A stretch of DNA of 64,000 nucleotides from Acidimicrobiaceae bacterium (GCA_003151235.1 PLWZ01000072.1:53902-117901); one strand, 5' to 3'; shown: positions 8,060 to 17,634, counted from the first letter of the stretch. Translations and numbers: made by a program. Notes: generated from the sequence alone by a model not told the origin.

Positions 8060-10462
8060 CTACTGCGTGCGCAGGAGCTCTCCAGCACTCCTGGAGCGGG
8101 CAGCCAGTGCCGGCGCTACGGCCAGTAGATTCGCCACCACGAATACGCCGGCCCCAAGCGCCATGATGAGCCACACCGGTACCGTGGCCACTGGCACGGT
8201 ACCCAGGTTGGTGGCAAACGCCCGCCAGACCGCTTGACCCACCGCAATGCCCACCGGGATGCCGATCACAACCCCGACCAGGGCAACCGTTGTCGCCTGC
8301 CAGCACACGGCCGCCCCAACCTGGCCGTTGACGAACCCGAGCGACTTCAGCAAGCCGATCTCGCGCCGGCGGCGGGCCACACTGACCACCAGCAGGTGCA
8401 TAAGCATTGCCGCACCGAACAATGCCAGCATCGATCCCACGATGAGCGGGAAGTTCACCGCCTCACCGAAGTTGATCAGTGAAATAGGGGTGATTGACCG
8501 CGTCGCGCTGCCTTCGGAGACGTAGCGGTTGATGTCGGCCCGCCCCTTCGGACCCGGGGCGACTCTCGCCAAGACCGCGACGCTTTCTTTCGCGTACGCG
8601 CTCTGACACCTACTCTGTGTCGGTCCGGGCGAGCACAGGGCGTTCAGGTAGTCGGCAAACGTGAACGCCGCCCCGGTACCCAGTCCTCCCAGCCCAGCCT
8701 CGCTTGGGAACGACGCCGTCCCAACGACGCGAAATCCAGCGCTGCGTGTGCCGCCGGTCGGCACCTGCAGGGTCACGTGGACGACCGACCCCACATGGGC
8801 ACCAACCTGGTGCAAGGTGGTTGTGCCGAGCGCGATTTCGCCGTTACCAGCCGGGAGCCGGCCGTTGACCGTCGACAGGAGTAGTGGCCCACGCACGGCC
8901 TTTCCGGTGACGGCGGGAACGCTGATCCCGTTGATCGACACGAGATCCGGGGTGACCACCATGATCGCGGTGATGGATCGGTCATGCTCCAGGGTGGCCA
9001 CCTCGGAGGTGGGGTTGTCGGCGCCACCCATGTTCGAGAACGTCAGCTGGAAGTCGCTGCCGTAGAGCGCGGGGGTGGCCGTGAGGTGCGACAAGCTGGC
9101 GCCGAACACGGCCGTCGCGCACAGGGCCATGACCGCCAATGCCGTGCCGAACAAAGCCGTTCCCACCGGGACCGACGCGGCACCGCGTCCCCGCTCGAGC
9201 GCGTGGCGGACTCCGATCACCGCGCTCGGGGGAGCGCCCATCGCAGCTACGCGGGCCGCGATCGCTGACGGGCGATGGTCTGGCGCTCGGTCTTCACCGA
9301 TGTCCACCCGCGAGGCACGCACCGCCGGCCAGATGCCCAAGCACAGCACCGCAACCACCGTGGCCAGCGCCCCGAGCAAGAGGACCACTGGGTCGAAGGC
9401 AAAGCCGGGGGATGGCTCGGCGAGGCGAGCCTCTCCGACGGGGGTAAGCGGGGATAGGGCGAAGGCGACGACCACAGTGCCGGCCGCTCCGGCGAGTGCC
9501 ACGAGCAGGTTCCGAGCGGTCCCGAGCACCACCAGCTGGTTCCGGGGCAAACCCAGAGCGATCAGCGTGGGGTACTCCTCGCTCTCGACGACACTCTGTC
9601 GACCGAGCCCCTGACCGACGACCGCCAGGCCCGCCAGTGCGGCCAGAGCGGCAAGAACCCACCAGCCCACACCCTGGGGGTGGATCGACGCCGCTACCGC
9701 CGCGGCCGTGGCGTCCTGGTCTGAGACGTAGACCAGGTGGAGGGCGTTGGTGTCGGCGGCGAATCGGGGGAGGTCGGCGGTCCCGTGACGCAGCCGGACG
9801 AGGTATACCGAGGCGAGCACGATGTGCTTGTTCGTGGCACGTGCGAATGCCTGGGTGGTGAACAGCTCGTATTCGGGTGTCTGTCCGGACGGGAACTCAG
9901 ACTCGGCTGCTTCGATGCCGACGACATGCAAGGCAACCGTCGGCCCCGATGGGGCTTCGTTGGCGCCGCCCGTGAGCGCCTGACGCTGTGACGAGGCATA
10001 CAACGGGGCGCGGATCACCGTCCCGATGTGCACGCCATAGTCCTGTTGGAGGGTGAAGGACGCCAGCACCTCGTCTGTCGACGACTGGGTGGGCATCCGG
10101 CCGGCGATCAACTTCACCACCCGGTTCAACCCCGTGGGCGACAGCTCATTGATGTAGAAGTCCGACGAGTTAATGACGTGGGTGCAGGCACAGGTCGGCT
10201 GGCCATTGGCGGGTATGCGGACCGTTGTGATCGAGGCGACTGCGGGCAACGAGGACAGCTTCGGAACAGGGGTGTCGTTGTAGATATAGACGTCGTAGCC
10301 GTGGGCGGCCACAAAGCGGGGGAACGCGGTGGCCGTCCGGCGTCCGGCGGCGGCGGCGGCCAGCACCAATCCGCCCACGACGGCGATCAAGACGACCAAG
10401 ATCAGCCACGAGCGCCACCGGCGTCGGAACTCCGTACCGAACACCAACCCGATGGACTCCAA
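8060..10462 (-). CDS. FtsX-family ABC transporter permease
   Basis: An 800-residue paralogue of the permease at 5446-7938: N-terminal span (LILVVLIAVVGGLVLAAAAAGRR), extracytoplasmic domain, central membrane block, second extracytoplasmic domain and a C-terminal block containing ARRRREIGLLKSLGFVNGQVGA. The start is TTG 10462, supported by a strong AGGAGG six bases upstream. No partner ATPase is adjacent. Encoding two FtsX permeases convergently on either side of a repeat scar suggests the two arrived or duplicated as separate segments. Possible roles are lipoprotein or lipid export or a bacitracin-type resistance pump; nothing in the sequence decides this. Confidence 0.85.
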   Translation of the reverse strand: MESIGLVFGTEFRRRWRSWLILVVLIAVVGGLVLAAAAAGRRTATAFPRFVAAHGYDVYIYNDTPVPKLSSLPAVASITTVRIPANGQPTCACTHVINSSDFYINELSPTGLNRVVKLIAGRMPTQSSTDEVLASFTLQQDYGVHIGTVIRAPLYASSQRQALTGGANEAPSGPTVALHVVGIEAAESEFPSGQTPEYELFTTQAFARATNKHIVLASVYLVRLRHGTADLPRFAADTNALHLVYVSDQDATAAAVAASIHPQGVGWWVLAALAALAGLAVVGQGLGRQSVVESEEYPTLIALGLPRNQLVVLGTARNLLVALAGAAGTVVVAFALSPLTPVGEARLAEPSPGFAFDPVVLLLGALATVVAVLCLGIWPAVRASRVDIGEDRAPDHRPSAIAARVAAMGAPPSAVIGVRHALERGRGAASVPVGTALFGTALAVMALCATAVFGASLSHLTATPALYGSDFQLTFSNMGGADNPTSEVATLEHDRSITAIMVVTPDLVSINGISVPAVTGKAVRGPLLLSTVNGRLPAGNGEIALGTTTLHQVGAHVGSVVHVTLQVPTGGTRSAGFRVVGTASFPSEAGLGGLGTGAAFTFADYLNALCSPGPTQSRCQSAYAKESVAVLARVAPGPKGRADINRYVSEGSATRSITPISLINFGEAVNFPLIVGSMLALFGAAMLMHLLVVSVARRRREIGLLKSLGFVNGQVGAAVCWQATTVALVGVVIGIPVGIAVGQAVWRAFATNLGTVPVATVPVWLIMALGAGVFVVANLLAVAPALAARSRSAGELLRTQ

Positions 10463-10649
10463 GACGACCTCCTGAGGCCAGTGTTGCCCATCGGATTGTC
10501 CTGCCCAAGGGGGTCAGCCGGCCTTCGAGGCTCGTGGCAGCACTCAGAGCACGTGACAGCTCGATCGGACGATGACTTAACGCCACCCATTCGGCCGTCA
10601 GAGCCCAGGGTCACCGCGCCCGAGTCGGCGCTATGCGCTGCCATCAGCG

Positions 10650-11897
10650 TCATCGAGCCGGTGGTTGGGTGATCCCCCCGGGCCGACGGTCGAGTTTTGC
10701 TTCGGCAAAGTGGTCCGGTTCTCGTAGCCAGATGGCAACGACGGCTGCCGTGATGAATCCAAGACCACCGACCACCGGCCCGGCCAGCGAGATGGTCGCA
10801 ACTGCGACCACTCCCGAGTCCACCAGCGGTCCAATGGATGTGCCGCCATCCGAGATGAGCCGCCACACGGCCAGGAACGAGGCCCGGCCGTTGTCCGGTG
10901 CGAGATCGGCGCCGAGTGTCATCACGATCCCCGATCCCAAGCCGTTGCCGACACCGAGGACCAACGCCGCGAGGAACAGGGTGAGGTAGACGTGGGTGAA
11001 AGGCACCAGGACGTGGCCGATCGCCAGCAAGAGGATGCACGGAAGCGCGTCCGCTCGGCGCCCCCACCGATCAGAAGCGATGCCCGCCGGATAGAACAGG
11101 GCGAGGTCCACGACCGACGAATAGGCGAAGAGCGTGGCCGCTTGGGAAGAGTCGAGACCGATGTGCGCCGCCCATAGCGGGATGATCGCCGTCCTGCTTC
11201 CCCGCAGCAGGCTGATACCGAACGCCGCGACCCCGGAGACGGCCAGTTCGTTGCGGTGCTCCTGGAGCACCTGCAACGGCCGGATGCGCTCGGCCCGGAT
11301 GGTCGCCGCCGCCTCGTCGGTGCGGTCCCGGGCTAGGACCAGCCAGACGAACCCGACCAGCACGGCGATGAGGTAGATAACGAACGCCATCCTGGTGTGG
11401 TTCCGGCTGGCCACGAGCACGAAGAAGAACGGGCCGATCACGTTGCCCGCCCTGGTGACACCGCCGAAGAATGCCAGTGCCCTTCCCCGGGCGTGCACCG
11501 GCGCCACCCGGCTCAGGTGGGTGAGGCGCACCAAGCTCCACACGGACCAACCGGCCGCTTGGACGAACACCGCCAAGGCGAGGAACCACCACGAGTCAGC
11601 GACGATGCAGCCGACCAGCCCCAAGCACATCAGGGCCGCGGCGATCCAAGCCGCCTTCCACTCGCCCAAACGCGCCACGATCCGCCCGGCGGGCAGGTCG
11701 AATGCCATCGTGCCGAAGCCATTGATCGCTACCACCGCGGTGGCTATGGCCGGCGAGGCGTGCAGGTTGCGAGCGGCGTAGACGAGGATCGGGAGCATCG
11801 CGCCCTGACCCGTGGCGATGACGAGGTTTGGCAAATAGACCTGCATCCACAGCGGGCGCACGGCTTCCGCCGCAGACTGGCGTGGGGTCGCCGTCAC
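10650..11897 (-). CDS. MFS transporter
   Basis: A 415-residue major facilitator with about 12 hydrophobic spans. Conserved MFS signatures are visible: the loop 2-3 region near FDLPAGRIVARLGEWKA, and the loop 8-9 counterpart SDRWGRRADALP. The HARGRALAFFGGVTRAGNVIGP stretch at mid-protein resembles DHA1-type drug exporters. The start is GTG 11897. It follows the upstream permease gene on the same strand after 187 bases, so an operon is possible but not shown. Substrate unknown; multidrug efflux is the default guess. Confidence 0.85.
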   Translation of the reverse strand: MTATPRQSAAEAVRPLWMQVYLPNLVIATGQGAMLPILVYAARNLHASPAIATAVVAINGFGTMAFDLPAGRIVARLGEWKAAWIAAALMCLGLVGCIVADSWWFLALAVFVQAAGWSVWSLVRLTHLSRVAPVHARGRALAFFGGVTRAGNVIGPFFFVLVASRNHTRMAFVIYLIAVLVGFVWLVLARDRTDEAAATIRAERIRPLQVLQEHRNELAVSGVAAFGISLLRGSRTAIIPLWAAHIGLDSSQAATLFAYSSVVDLALFYPAGIASDRWGRRADALPCILLLAIGHVLVPFTHVYLTLFLAALVLGVGNGLGSGIVMTLGADLAPDNGRASFLAVWRLISDGGTSIGPLVDSGVVAVATISLAGPVVGGLGFITAAVVAIWLREPDHFAEAKLDRRPGGITQPPAR

Positions 11898-11965
11898 TCG
11901 ATTTTCAGACCTTCTCGTTCATCTTCATCAGGCTGCTCGATCAAGGTCGTGCCCGCGACTCACAA

Positions 11966-12181
11966 CTAGCTGAAGTGGCCCCAGTGCGTGGCGATGATCA
12001 GAAGTAGACCCGCGGCCGCGAGCGCGATGGCTGCGACGATTGTTCGCGCGGTCCCCAGTTTGAATTTCGGGACCTGTGCCGCGGCGAGCCAGATCCCAGC
12101 GAACAGGACGAGCAAGAATCCGATTTCGGCGAGGCGCACGCCCGTCCGATGTGCCAGAGCAAGGAGAGTCATACGCAGCAT
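11966..12181 (-). CDS. Small two-span membrane protein
   Basis: A frame of 71 residues starting MLRMTLLALAHRTGVRL with two hydrophobic segments (IGFLLVLFAGIWLAAAQV and TIVAAIALAAAGLLLIIAT) separated by a short basic loop. This regular pattern makes it more believable than a chance frame. The SD is weak (GGCAGGAAGA), and ATG 12172 is an alternative start. It lies directly upstream of the MFS gene on the same strand. I recognise no family. Confidence 0.5.
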   Translation of the reverse strand: MLRMTLLALAHRTGVRLAEIGFLLVLFAGIWLAAAQVPKFKLGTARTIVAAIALAAAGLLLIIATHWGHFS

Positions 12182-12264
12182 TCTTCCTGCCTCACCTGTT
12201 GGGGTGTTGCTCCCATTGGGCGACTTTGGCGCTTCACCTAAAACGGCCAGGTCAGACCTTGAAA

Positions 12265-12322
12265 GTGGAGACGATGGTGCCCACAAAAGTGGAGACGATG
12301 GGACTCGAACCCACGACTTCCC
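12265..12322 (-). repeat. tRNA-Ala-derived repeat, copy C, with tandem half-copy
   Basis: Bases 12289-12322 match the tRNA-Ala 3' end (acceptor strand, T arm, variable loop) as far as CCACGACTTCC, then diverge before the anticodon arm. A 13-base piece of the same end (GTGGAGACGATGG) is duplicated just upstream at 12265-12277. The flank CCAGGTCAGACC before it resembles the flank of copy D. The ~80-base tail of copies A, D and E is not present. The rest of 12182-12493, between the small membrane protein and the MFS gene, holds nothing else I can support. Confidence 0.75.
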
Positions 12323-12493
12323 AGACGAGGCGTGCTCGGCCTGCTCATCACCGACCTTCGGCCCGTGGACCTTGGCGCACACCCGAGTACTTACGGGTTC
12401 CCGGCCAACCTTCCGACCATGACCTCATGTCGGACTGCCCCGAACAAGATGCGTCGACGAGGTCTACTATCAGCTTCGATTCCGGGGGGTCCG

Positions 12494-14308
12494 TTGAAGA
12501 GCTTGGTCAAGCGGCAGCTCTACCACTATCCCAGGACCGTTCCACGCTATGGGTATCTGGCGATCGTGGTGCTCACGACGATCGTTCTTTACTACCTCTA
12601 CTACGTGGAGGGGGCCGTCACTCCACTGCTGCTGCCCTACTACCACATGTCGTTCCTGTACTTCCTTTACTTATTGGTGGTGTCTAACGCAATCGGCGCG
12701 TTCACCGCATTTATCGGAGGGCTCTCGGACAGGATTGGCCGAGCCAACCTGACGATTTACGGAACGCTCACGGTTGGTCTGATGCAGCTTGTTGGCGTCC
12801 CGAACATCCATTCCAAGTTCGGCTTCGCTGCGGCTTACTGTGTCATCGGGTTTGTCGAAGGCATCATCTTGGTGTCGACTCCGGCGCTCATGCGTGACTT
12901 CTCTCCGCAAATGGGAAGGGGAGCCGCGATGGGCTTTTGGGCTCTTGGCCCCACCATGGGGAGCCTGGCGGCAAGCCTCGTGGCCACACACACCTTGGCG
13001 CATCTCCACCCGTTCCAGGACCAATTCATCATCTCAGGATCGATCTGCATCGGCGTTGTGGTAGTTGCCTTTCTGTTTCTCCGAGAGCTCTCACCGCAAC
13101 TGCGCAACCAGCTGATGGTCTCTGAGCGTGAACGCCTTTTGGTAGAGGCACGTTCGAGCGGAATCAATGTGGAGAAGGCGATCGGACACCCATTTCGTTC
13201 GATGATGCGTCTCGATCTGGTTTCGTCTTCGATAGCGATATCGCTGTTCTTGCTCTTCTATTTCGCGTCGGTCAGCGTGCTCACCCTCTACTGGGTGGTC
13301 GTCTTCGGCCGATCTACCGCGGACGCCAATGGCATCAACGTCTGGTATGCCGCCTTTCTCTCGGCGGCGCTCGTAGTTGCCGGGGTGTGCTCAGATCGGC
13401 TGCGGGTTCGAAAGCCTTTCATGATCATCGGAGCGGCGGCCACGATCATCATGACGGTGTTCCTCATCTTCCAGGTCAACCATCCGCACACGGGCTATTA
13501 CTCAAACGTCCTTGTGATCGTCCTTCTAGCTACCGCGATCGGGTGCGCCTATGCACCGTGGATGGCCAACTACACCGAGCAGGTCGAGTCGCACAACCCC
13601 GCCCTCGCAGCTACGGGGCTCGCGGTGTGGGGTTGGATCCTGCGCATCGTGGTCGCGGTGTCCTTCCTCGTCCTGCCGCGGGTGATCACCACCTCCACGA
13701 CGCTGGTTGACAACCAGGGTGCCGCCAGCACCCTGGAGGCCATCCAAGCATCGGTGCAGTACGCCCCCTCGGCTGCCGGCTGTTCACCGAAGCCGGCACC
13801 CCCGGACATCATCACCGCCCTTCAGACGACCAGCCAACCGGGGCCCCAGACGCTGGCAAAGCTGATCACTGCTTGTGATCGTTCCCACAGCCTCTCGCGC
13901 GCCCTCAGTGCCGCTGGCGGCCTTTCCAACCCGCAGGTGGAGGGGCTGCTGGCGTACAACCCGCTGGCGCTCTCCATCGAGAAGGGCCAGCCGGTGAGCG
14001 ATGTCCAGATCGCGGACAAGGTGGGCACGCATTCGCGGAACCTTGCCAACCTGCTCTTGGCGGAAAAGAAGCTCGTCCCCGCGCAAAAGGCCTCGCCCAA
14101 CGAATGGAAACGCTGGTGGTGGATCTGTCTCGGTGGCCAGGTCGTCTTCCTCGCACTCGTCTGCACAATGCGAGGACGCTGGAGCCCCAAGGCAGCCCGG
14201 CGTGATTTCGAGGCCCACGAGCAACTGGTCGCCGAGCAACTGGCAAGGATGCGCCCGGAGCCGACGAACGAAGAGCTGAGGGCATCCCCCGGGCCGGCAA
14301 GTGGGTGA
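12494..14308 (+). CDS. MFS transporter with large extracytoplasmic insertion
   Basis: Major facilitator of about 604 residues. The N-terminal half has the loop 2-3 motif GGLSDRIGRANL. Between the last two spans is an insertion of about 140 polar residues (from ITTSTTLVDNQ to the KRWWW before the final span) that ordinary MFS proteins lack. A charged cytoplasmic tail of ~45 residues ends the protein. The start is uncertain: TTG 12494 follows a G-rich SD-like stretch, and ATG 12449 is the alternative. Codon use is visibly more AT-rich in the first kilobase than in neighbouring genes, consistent with transfer. It sits between repeat copies C and D with the two acyltransferases. Confidence 0.8.
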   Translation: MKSLVKRQLYHYPRTVPRYGYLAIVVLTTIVLYYLYYVEGAVTPLLLPYYHMSFLYFLYLLVVSNAIGAFTAFIGGLSDRIGRANLTIYGTLTVGLMQLVGVPNIHSKFGFAAAYCVIGFVEGIILVSTPALMRDFSPQMGRGAAMGFWALGPTMGSLAASLVATHTLAHLHPFQDQFIISGSICIGVVVVAFLFLRELSPQLRNQLMVSERERLLVEARSSGINVEKAIGHPFRSMMRLDLVSSSIAISLFLLFYFASVSVLTLYWVVVFGRSTADANGINVWYAAFLSAALVVAGVCSDRLRVRKPFMIIGAAATIIMTVFLIFQVNHPHTGYYSNVLVIVLLATAIGCAYAPWMANYTEQVESHNPALAATGLAVWGWILRIVVAVSFLVLPRVITTSTTLVDNQGAASTLEAIQASVQYAPSAAGCSPKPAPPDIITALQTTSQPGPQTLAKLITACDRSHSLSRALSAAGGLSNPQVEGLLAYNPLALSIEKGQPVSDVQIADKVGTHSRNLANLLLAEKKLVPAQKASPNEWKRWWWICLGGQVVFLALVCTMRGRWSPKAARRDFEAHEQLVAEQLARMRPEPTNEELRASPGPASG

Positions 14309-14326
14309 ACGGCGGCGGCGGACCAG

Positions 14327-15811
14327 TCACCTGGCTCCGCGCGCGCGGACGCTTTGGTGCCCGTCTGCTCGTTTACCAACGAGGTCCGCGGTATTGGGGT
14401 GCTGCTCATCCGCCGCGGCAACCAGCTCGGCGAAGGAACGACCGATGCCGTCGACGAGGACAGTGAGGTCAGGGCATGCGGCGGGGTCGGCGAGCACGCC
14501 GACCGTGAGCTGACCGTCATAGGACAGAACGGCCACACTGACGCTCAGGTTCCCGGCAAGCGGCACGAATGGGAACACCTCGAGCACGCGAGCACCCATG
14601 ACATAGAGAGGGTTGCCCGGGCCCGGCACGTTCGTCACGACCAAGTTCACGAACGGCTGGTGTTGCACGAGTCGGCTCAAGGCCGTCAGTGCCGGCTGTG
14701 GCCACCGGTCAAGTAGGTCCAAGAGGAACTTGCTCGCCAGTGCCTGGTGGTGGTGCTTGGAGTTCGCCTCTGCCCCGGATACCGCGTCCAAGCGGTCGAC
14801 GGGCTCCAACGATCCGATGGGTAGGCGGACAATCATGCCGGAGATTCGATTGCCCAGCCGGTGGTCGCCGTGGTGATCGATCCCCACGGGCACCAGCGCG
14901 GCGACGGTTCGATCCTCGACTTGTTCTCCCCGGGCCGACAAGAGGTCATGCAGACCTCCGGCCACGGCCGTGAGGACAAGGTCGTTAAGCGTCATGCCGA
15001 AGTGCCGCTCGGCGCGTTGGAGCTCGTCGACGCGCTGGCGTATGAAAGCCGCCCGTCGTGTCTCACCGACATGGACGTTCATCGAGCACGCTGAATCGAC
15101 GCTCAGGCCCCTGACCAAGCTGCGGAATGCATCGGCGTAGAGGGCGAACTCGCGGCCAGCGCGCCGCGGGTGCTGGATTGCGCCCAGTGCGATCGCTGTC
15201 ATGTGCAATGAGGCCGCTCCCTGGCGGGCGAAGTCGTATGCCACGACTTGTGACCAGCCAGGGGGAGGGCTTGGCTCCCATGAATCGATCGATACATCCG
15301 GGGACAACGGGCGGCACTCGAGATCGAACAGCACGGTGGCCAGCTCGACATCGCCGATGCCGTCTGCCAACGCATGGTGGAGTTTGCCGACCACCACTAC
15401 CCGTCCGCCCTCAAGTCCATCGACGAACCAGATCTCCCACAAGGGACGACCGCGGTCGAGTCGCCGTTGCATGAACTCACCGCAGAGGTCGAGAACCTCG
15501 GCCTCACCGGCGAGCTTTGATCGGTCCGACTGACGTACGTGATTGGCGATGTCGAAGTGCGGGTCGTCGACCCATACCGGAGTTGTCTCGCCGAGGAGCG
15601 AGAAGCGCACGCGCTGACGGAGCTTCGGCACCAGATGCAGGCGGTGATCGATTTCCGACCGGATGTCTTGCAGGCGCAGTCGGCCTTGTGAGTCGCGCAG
15701 TGAACCGCCTTCCACGATGCCGACGAATCCGCTGTGCATTGGCGTCCGCGGCGACTCGAGGTGCAAGAAGAGCGAGTCGAGTGGCGACAGGGCTTCGGCG
15801 AGCCGGCTCAT
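14327..15811 (-). CDS. Wax ester synthase / diacylglycerol O-acyltransferase (WS/DGAT)
   Basis: Bifunctional acyl-CoA-dependent acyltransferase family making triacylglycerol or wax esters for storage. The catalytic HHxxxDG is present as HHALADG (His145, His146, Asp150, Gly151). The upstream PLW motif is at residues 123-125 and the NDL motif occurs in LNDLVLTAVAGGL. At 494 residues it has normal length; the N-terminal LSPLDSLFLHLES is typical. Its start overlaps the end of the upstream paralogue by four bases (ATGA), so the two are translationally coupled. It may instead make acylated glycolipids, but storage lipid synthesis is the family norm. Confidence 0.9.
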   Translation of the reverse strand: MSRLAEALSPLDSLFLHLESPRTPMHSGFVGIVEGGSLRDSQGRLRLQDIRSEIDHRLHLVPKLRQRVRFSLLGETTPVWVDDPHFDIANHVRQSDRSKLAGEAEVLDLCGEFMQRRLDRGRPLWEIWFVDGLEGGRVVVVGKLHHALADGIGDVELATVLFDLECRPLSPDVSIDSWEPSPPPGWSQVVAYDFARQGAASLHMTAIALGAIQHPRRAGREFALYADAFRSLVRGLSVDSACSMNVHVGETRRAAFIRQRVDELQRAERHFGMTLNDLVLTAVAGGLHDLLSARGEQVEDRTVAALVPVGIDHHGDHRLGNRISGMIVRLPIGSLEPVDRLDAVSGAEANSKHHHQALASKFLLDLLDRWPQPALTALSRLVQHQPFVNLVVTNVPGPGNPLYVMGARVLEVFPFVPLAGNLSVSVAVLSYDGQLTVGVLADPAACPDLTVLVDGIGRSFAELVAAADEQHPNTADLVGKRADGHQSVRARGAR

Positions 15812-17184
15812 AGGGCTTCGTCGAGGGAACGCCCCAGTCCGAAGATCTCAGCAAAGCCCTCTTCCAGGGAGGCAGCAAGTTTCGGACTATCTGGAATCGC
15901 CGCAGTGTCGACGGATATTCCTACGCACGCACGCCCAGCCGGAGTCACGAGTGAGACATTGAGGGCGGCACCAGACGGGGGAGCGAAGGCATAGAAGCCG
16001 TCGACTCGGGACCCGGCGAGATAGGTCTCATATGGCACACCCGGCACGTTCGTGACACAGAAGTCGTCGCCCCTCAGCATCGAACCCCAGATCGCCGTGA
16101 CTACCGGCGGGGGCAGCAGACTCAGGCCTGCGGCCACCACATCACTCAGCGCGAGGCCTGGTGCGTGCTTCCACGATCCGGTGATCCGGCGCACCTCTTG
16201 AACACAGGCCGCGGTGTCCGCCAAGACTGGGATGACAAAGCGTGCCGGCACAAAGCGGTTTCCGCCTAACGGGTCGGCGTCGACCCGTACATTCACCGGC
16301 ATGAGTGCTCTAAGACCCCCAAGAGCGCTGCCGTGGAAGTCGTGATAGTGGCCGAGACCGCACACGACGGCGGCGACGAACACATCGTTGATCGTTCCTC
16401 CCGTCGATGCCGCCGCCTGTCTCAGTGCGCCGGGAACCAAATCGAATGCCTCGAAGCTTCGCCTCGAACTGCGCCCGGTCATCAGCGCGGATAATGGTTT
16501 ACCGGCTGGGGCAAGGAGGCGAGCCACGGAGGTGCCCGTCGAGACAAGACGATCGATCTGCCCAATCGGATCTGCCGTGGCGCGGAGTACTTCTTCAAGG
16601 ACCCGTCGCGGGGCTGGCAGTTGCTCCAGCAAGCCGCGCGTTTTGCGACCGTACGGTGCCGCGGCCGCTGGGGCGGGTTCATGGCGAGGGTGACGACGAC
16701 GGTCCAGGAGTTGCGACAGCATTGCGATCCCGCCTACCCCGTCGACCAATGCGTGGTGCAGCTTGACGATCAATGCCGCTCGCTCTTCGTCGACCCCTTC
16801 GACGAGCACGGCCTCCCAAGGCGGTAGCTCTGGGTCGAACCCGGTGGTGCCCATTACCTGGGCGATATCCAGTACGTCCCTGAACGATGCCTGAGCCGGC
16901 AAGACGGTCCGTCGAAGGTGGATGTCGAGGTCGAAGCGACTGTCCTCCACGAACTCCGGCCGACCCCGGCCCGGCGCACGCAACACGGCACACGATCGGA
17001 GTCGGGGAACAGCTTGGGTAAGCAGGCGGACGCGGGCCTGAACGTCCGACCAGCCGGGGGTACGGTCGAGCGCCAAGACGGCGACCACTGTCGGCCGCAA
17101 GACCGGGTCCCGGCCGATGGTCCACAGGAGGGCGTCGGCGCCACTCATGGTGTCGCTCACCCGTTCACGAGATCCTGCCATCAT
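15808..17184 (-). CDS. Wax ester synthase / diacylglycerol O-acyltransferase (WS/DGAT), second copy
   Basis: A 458-residue paralogue of the downstream gene, first in the two-gene operon. The active motif is HHALVDG (His143, His144, Asp148, Gly149), preceded by PPWEAVLVEG and followed by TINDVFVAAVVCGL. The start ATG 17184 has GAGAGGGG seven bases upstream; ATG 17148 (MSGADALLW) is an alternative that would begin exactly at the usual family N-terminus. The pair diverges strongly from each other, which suggests different acceptor or chain preferences rather than recent duplication. Both lie between repeat copies C and D. Confidence 0.9.
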   Translation of the reverse strand: MMAGSRERVSDTMSGADALLWTIGRDPVLRPTVVAVLALDRTPGWSDVQARVRLLTQAVPRLRSCAVLRAPGRGRPEFVEDSRFDLDIHLRRTVLPAQASFRDVLDIAQVMGTTGFDPELPPWEAVLVEGVDEERAALIVKLHHALVDGVGGIAMLSQLLDRRRHPRHEPAPAAAAPYGRKTRGLLEQLPAPRRVLEEVLRATADPIGQIDRLVSTGTSVARLLAPAGKPLSALMTGRSSRRSFEAFDLVPGALRQAAASTGGTINDVFVAAVVCGLGHYHDFHGSALGGLRALMPVNVRVDADPLGGNRFVPARFVIPVLADTAACVQEVRRITGSWKHAPGLALSDVVAAGLSLLPPPVVTAIWGSMLRGDDFCVTNVPGVPYETYLAGSRVDGFYAFAPPSGAALNVSLVTPAGRACVGISVDTAAIPDSPKLAASLEEGFAEIFGLGRSLDEAL

Positions 17185-17463
17185 TCACCGCCCCTCTCGA
17201 TTCTGCTGTGGATCGGGTCGCGGGAACAGTGCCAGAAGTCCCCTCTTGAGGTCCTCCTAGGCCGGGTCGGCCCCGACGGTGTGCCGATCACGCAGAGACG
17301 AGGCCTCGACGAGCCGGCCTCCCGGGCAGACGCATGTGGCCGCCGCGTTTCTGATCCCGACCCGGTCGGCCCGGCCATGCAGGGTCGCGTGCCTGATCTT
17401 TCGACGATGCGCTCAGTGGGGTCGCCCAGCCGGACCAGCCAAATCCCAGGTCAAGGCCCGAAA
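17185..17463. other. Interval without a recognised gene
   Basis: The 279 bases between the WS/DGAT start and repeat copy D carry the operon's leader, with the SD at about 17192-17199. Only short arginine/proline-rich frames are open. Near 17447 the motif CCCAGGTCA recurs; it also occurs in repeat tails, so part of this stretch may be decayed repeat. Confidence 0.4.
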
Positions 17464-17599
17464 ATGGAGACGATGGTTGGAGACGATGGGACTCGAACGC
17501 ACGACTTCCTGCTTGCAAGCATTCCGACTTGAGCGCTGTAGCAATCTGGGTTTTCCCAGGTAAATCTCGAACGTGCGTACGAAAGTTATGTGCTGTTGA
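17464..17599 (-). repeat. tRNA-Ala-derived repeat, copy D, with tandem half-copy
   Basis: Bases 17478-17520 match the tRNA-Ala 3' half up to the anticodon stem, with a T-arm substitution and a one-base deletion in TTGCAAGC. A partial copy of the 3' end (TGGAGACGATGG) precedes it at 17465-17476, as in copy C. The tail 17521-17599 is shared with A and E: ATTCCGACTTGAGCGCTGTA, the hairpin CTGGG-TTTT-CCCAG, CTCGAACGTGCGTACGAAAG and TTATGTGCTGTTGA. It separates the acyltransferase segment from the FMN-binding protein gene. Confidence 0.85.
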
Positions 17600-17634
17600 C
17601 ATCGGGGTCTAGCCGAGGTCGGCAGCCCCTTCGC

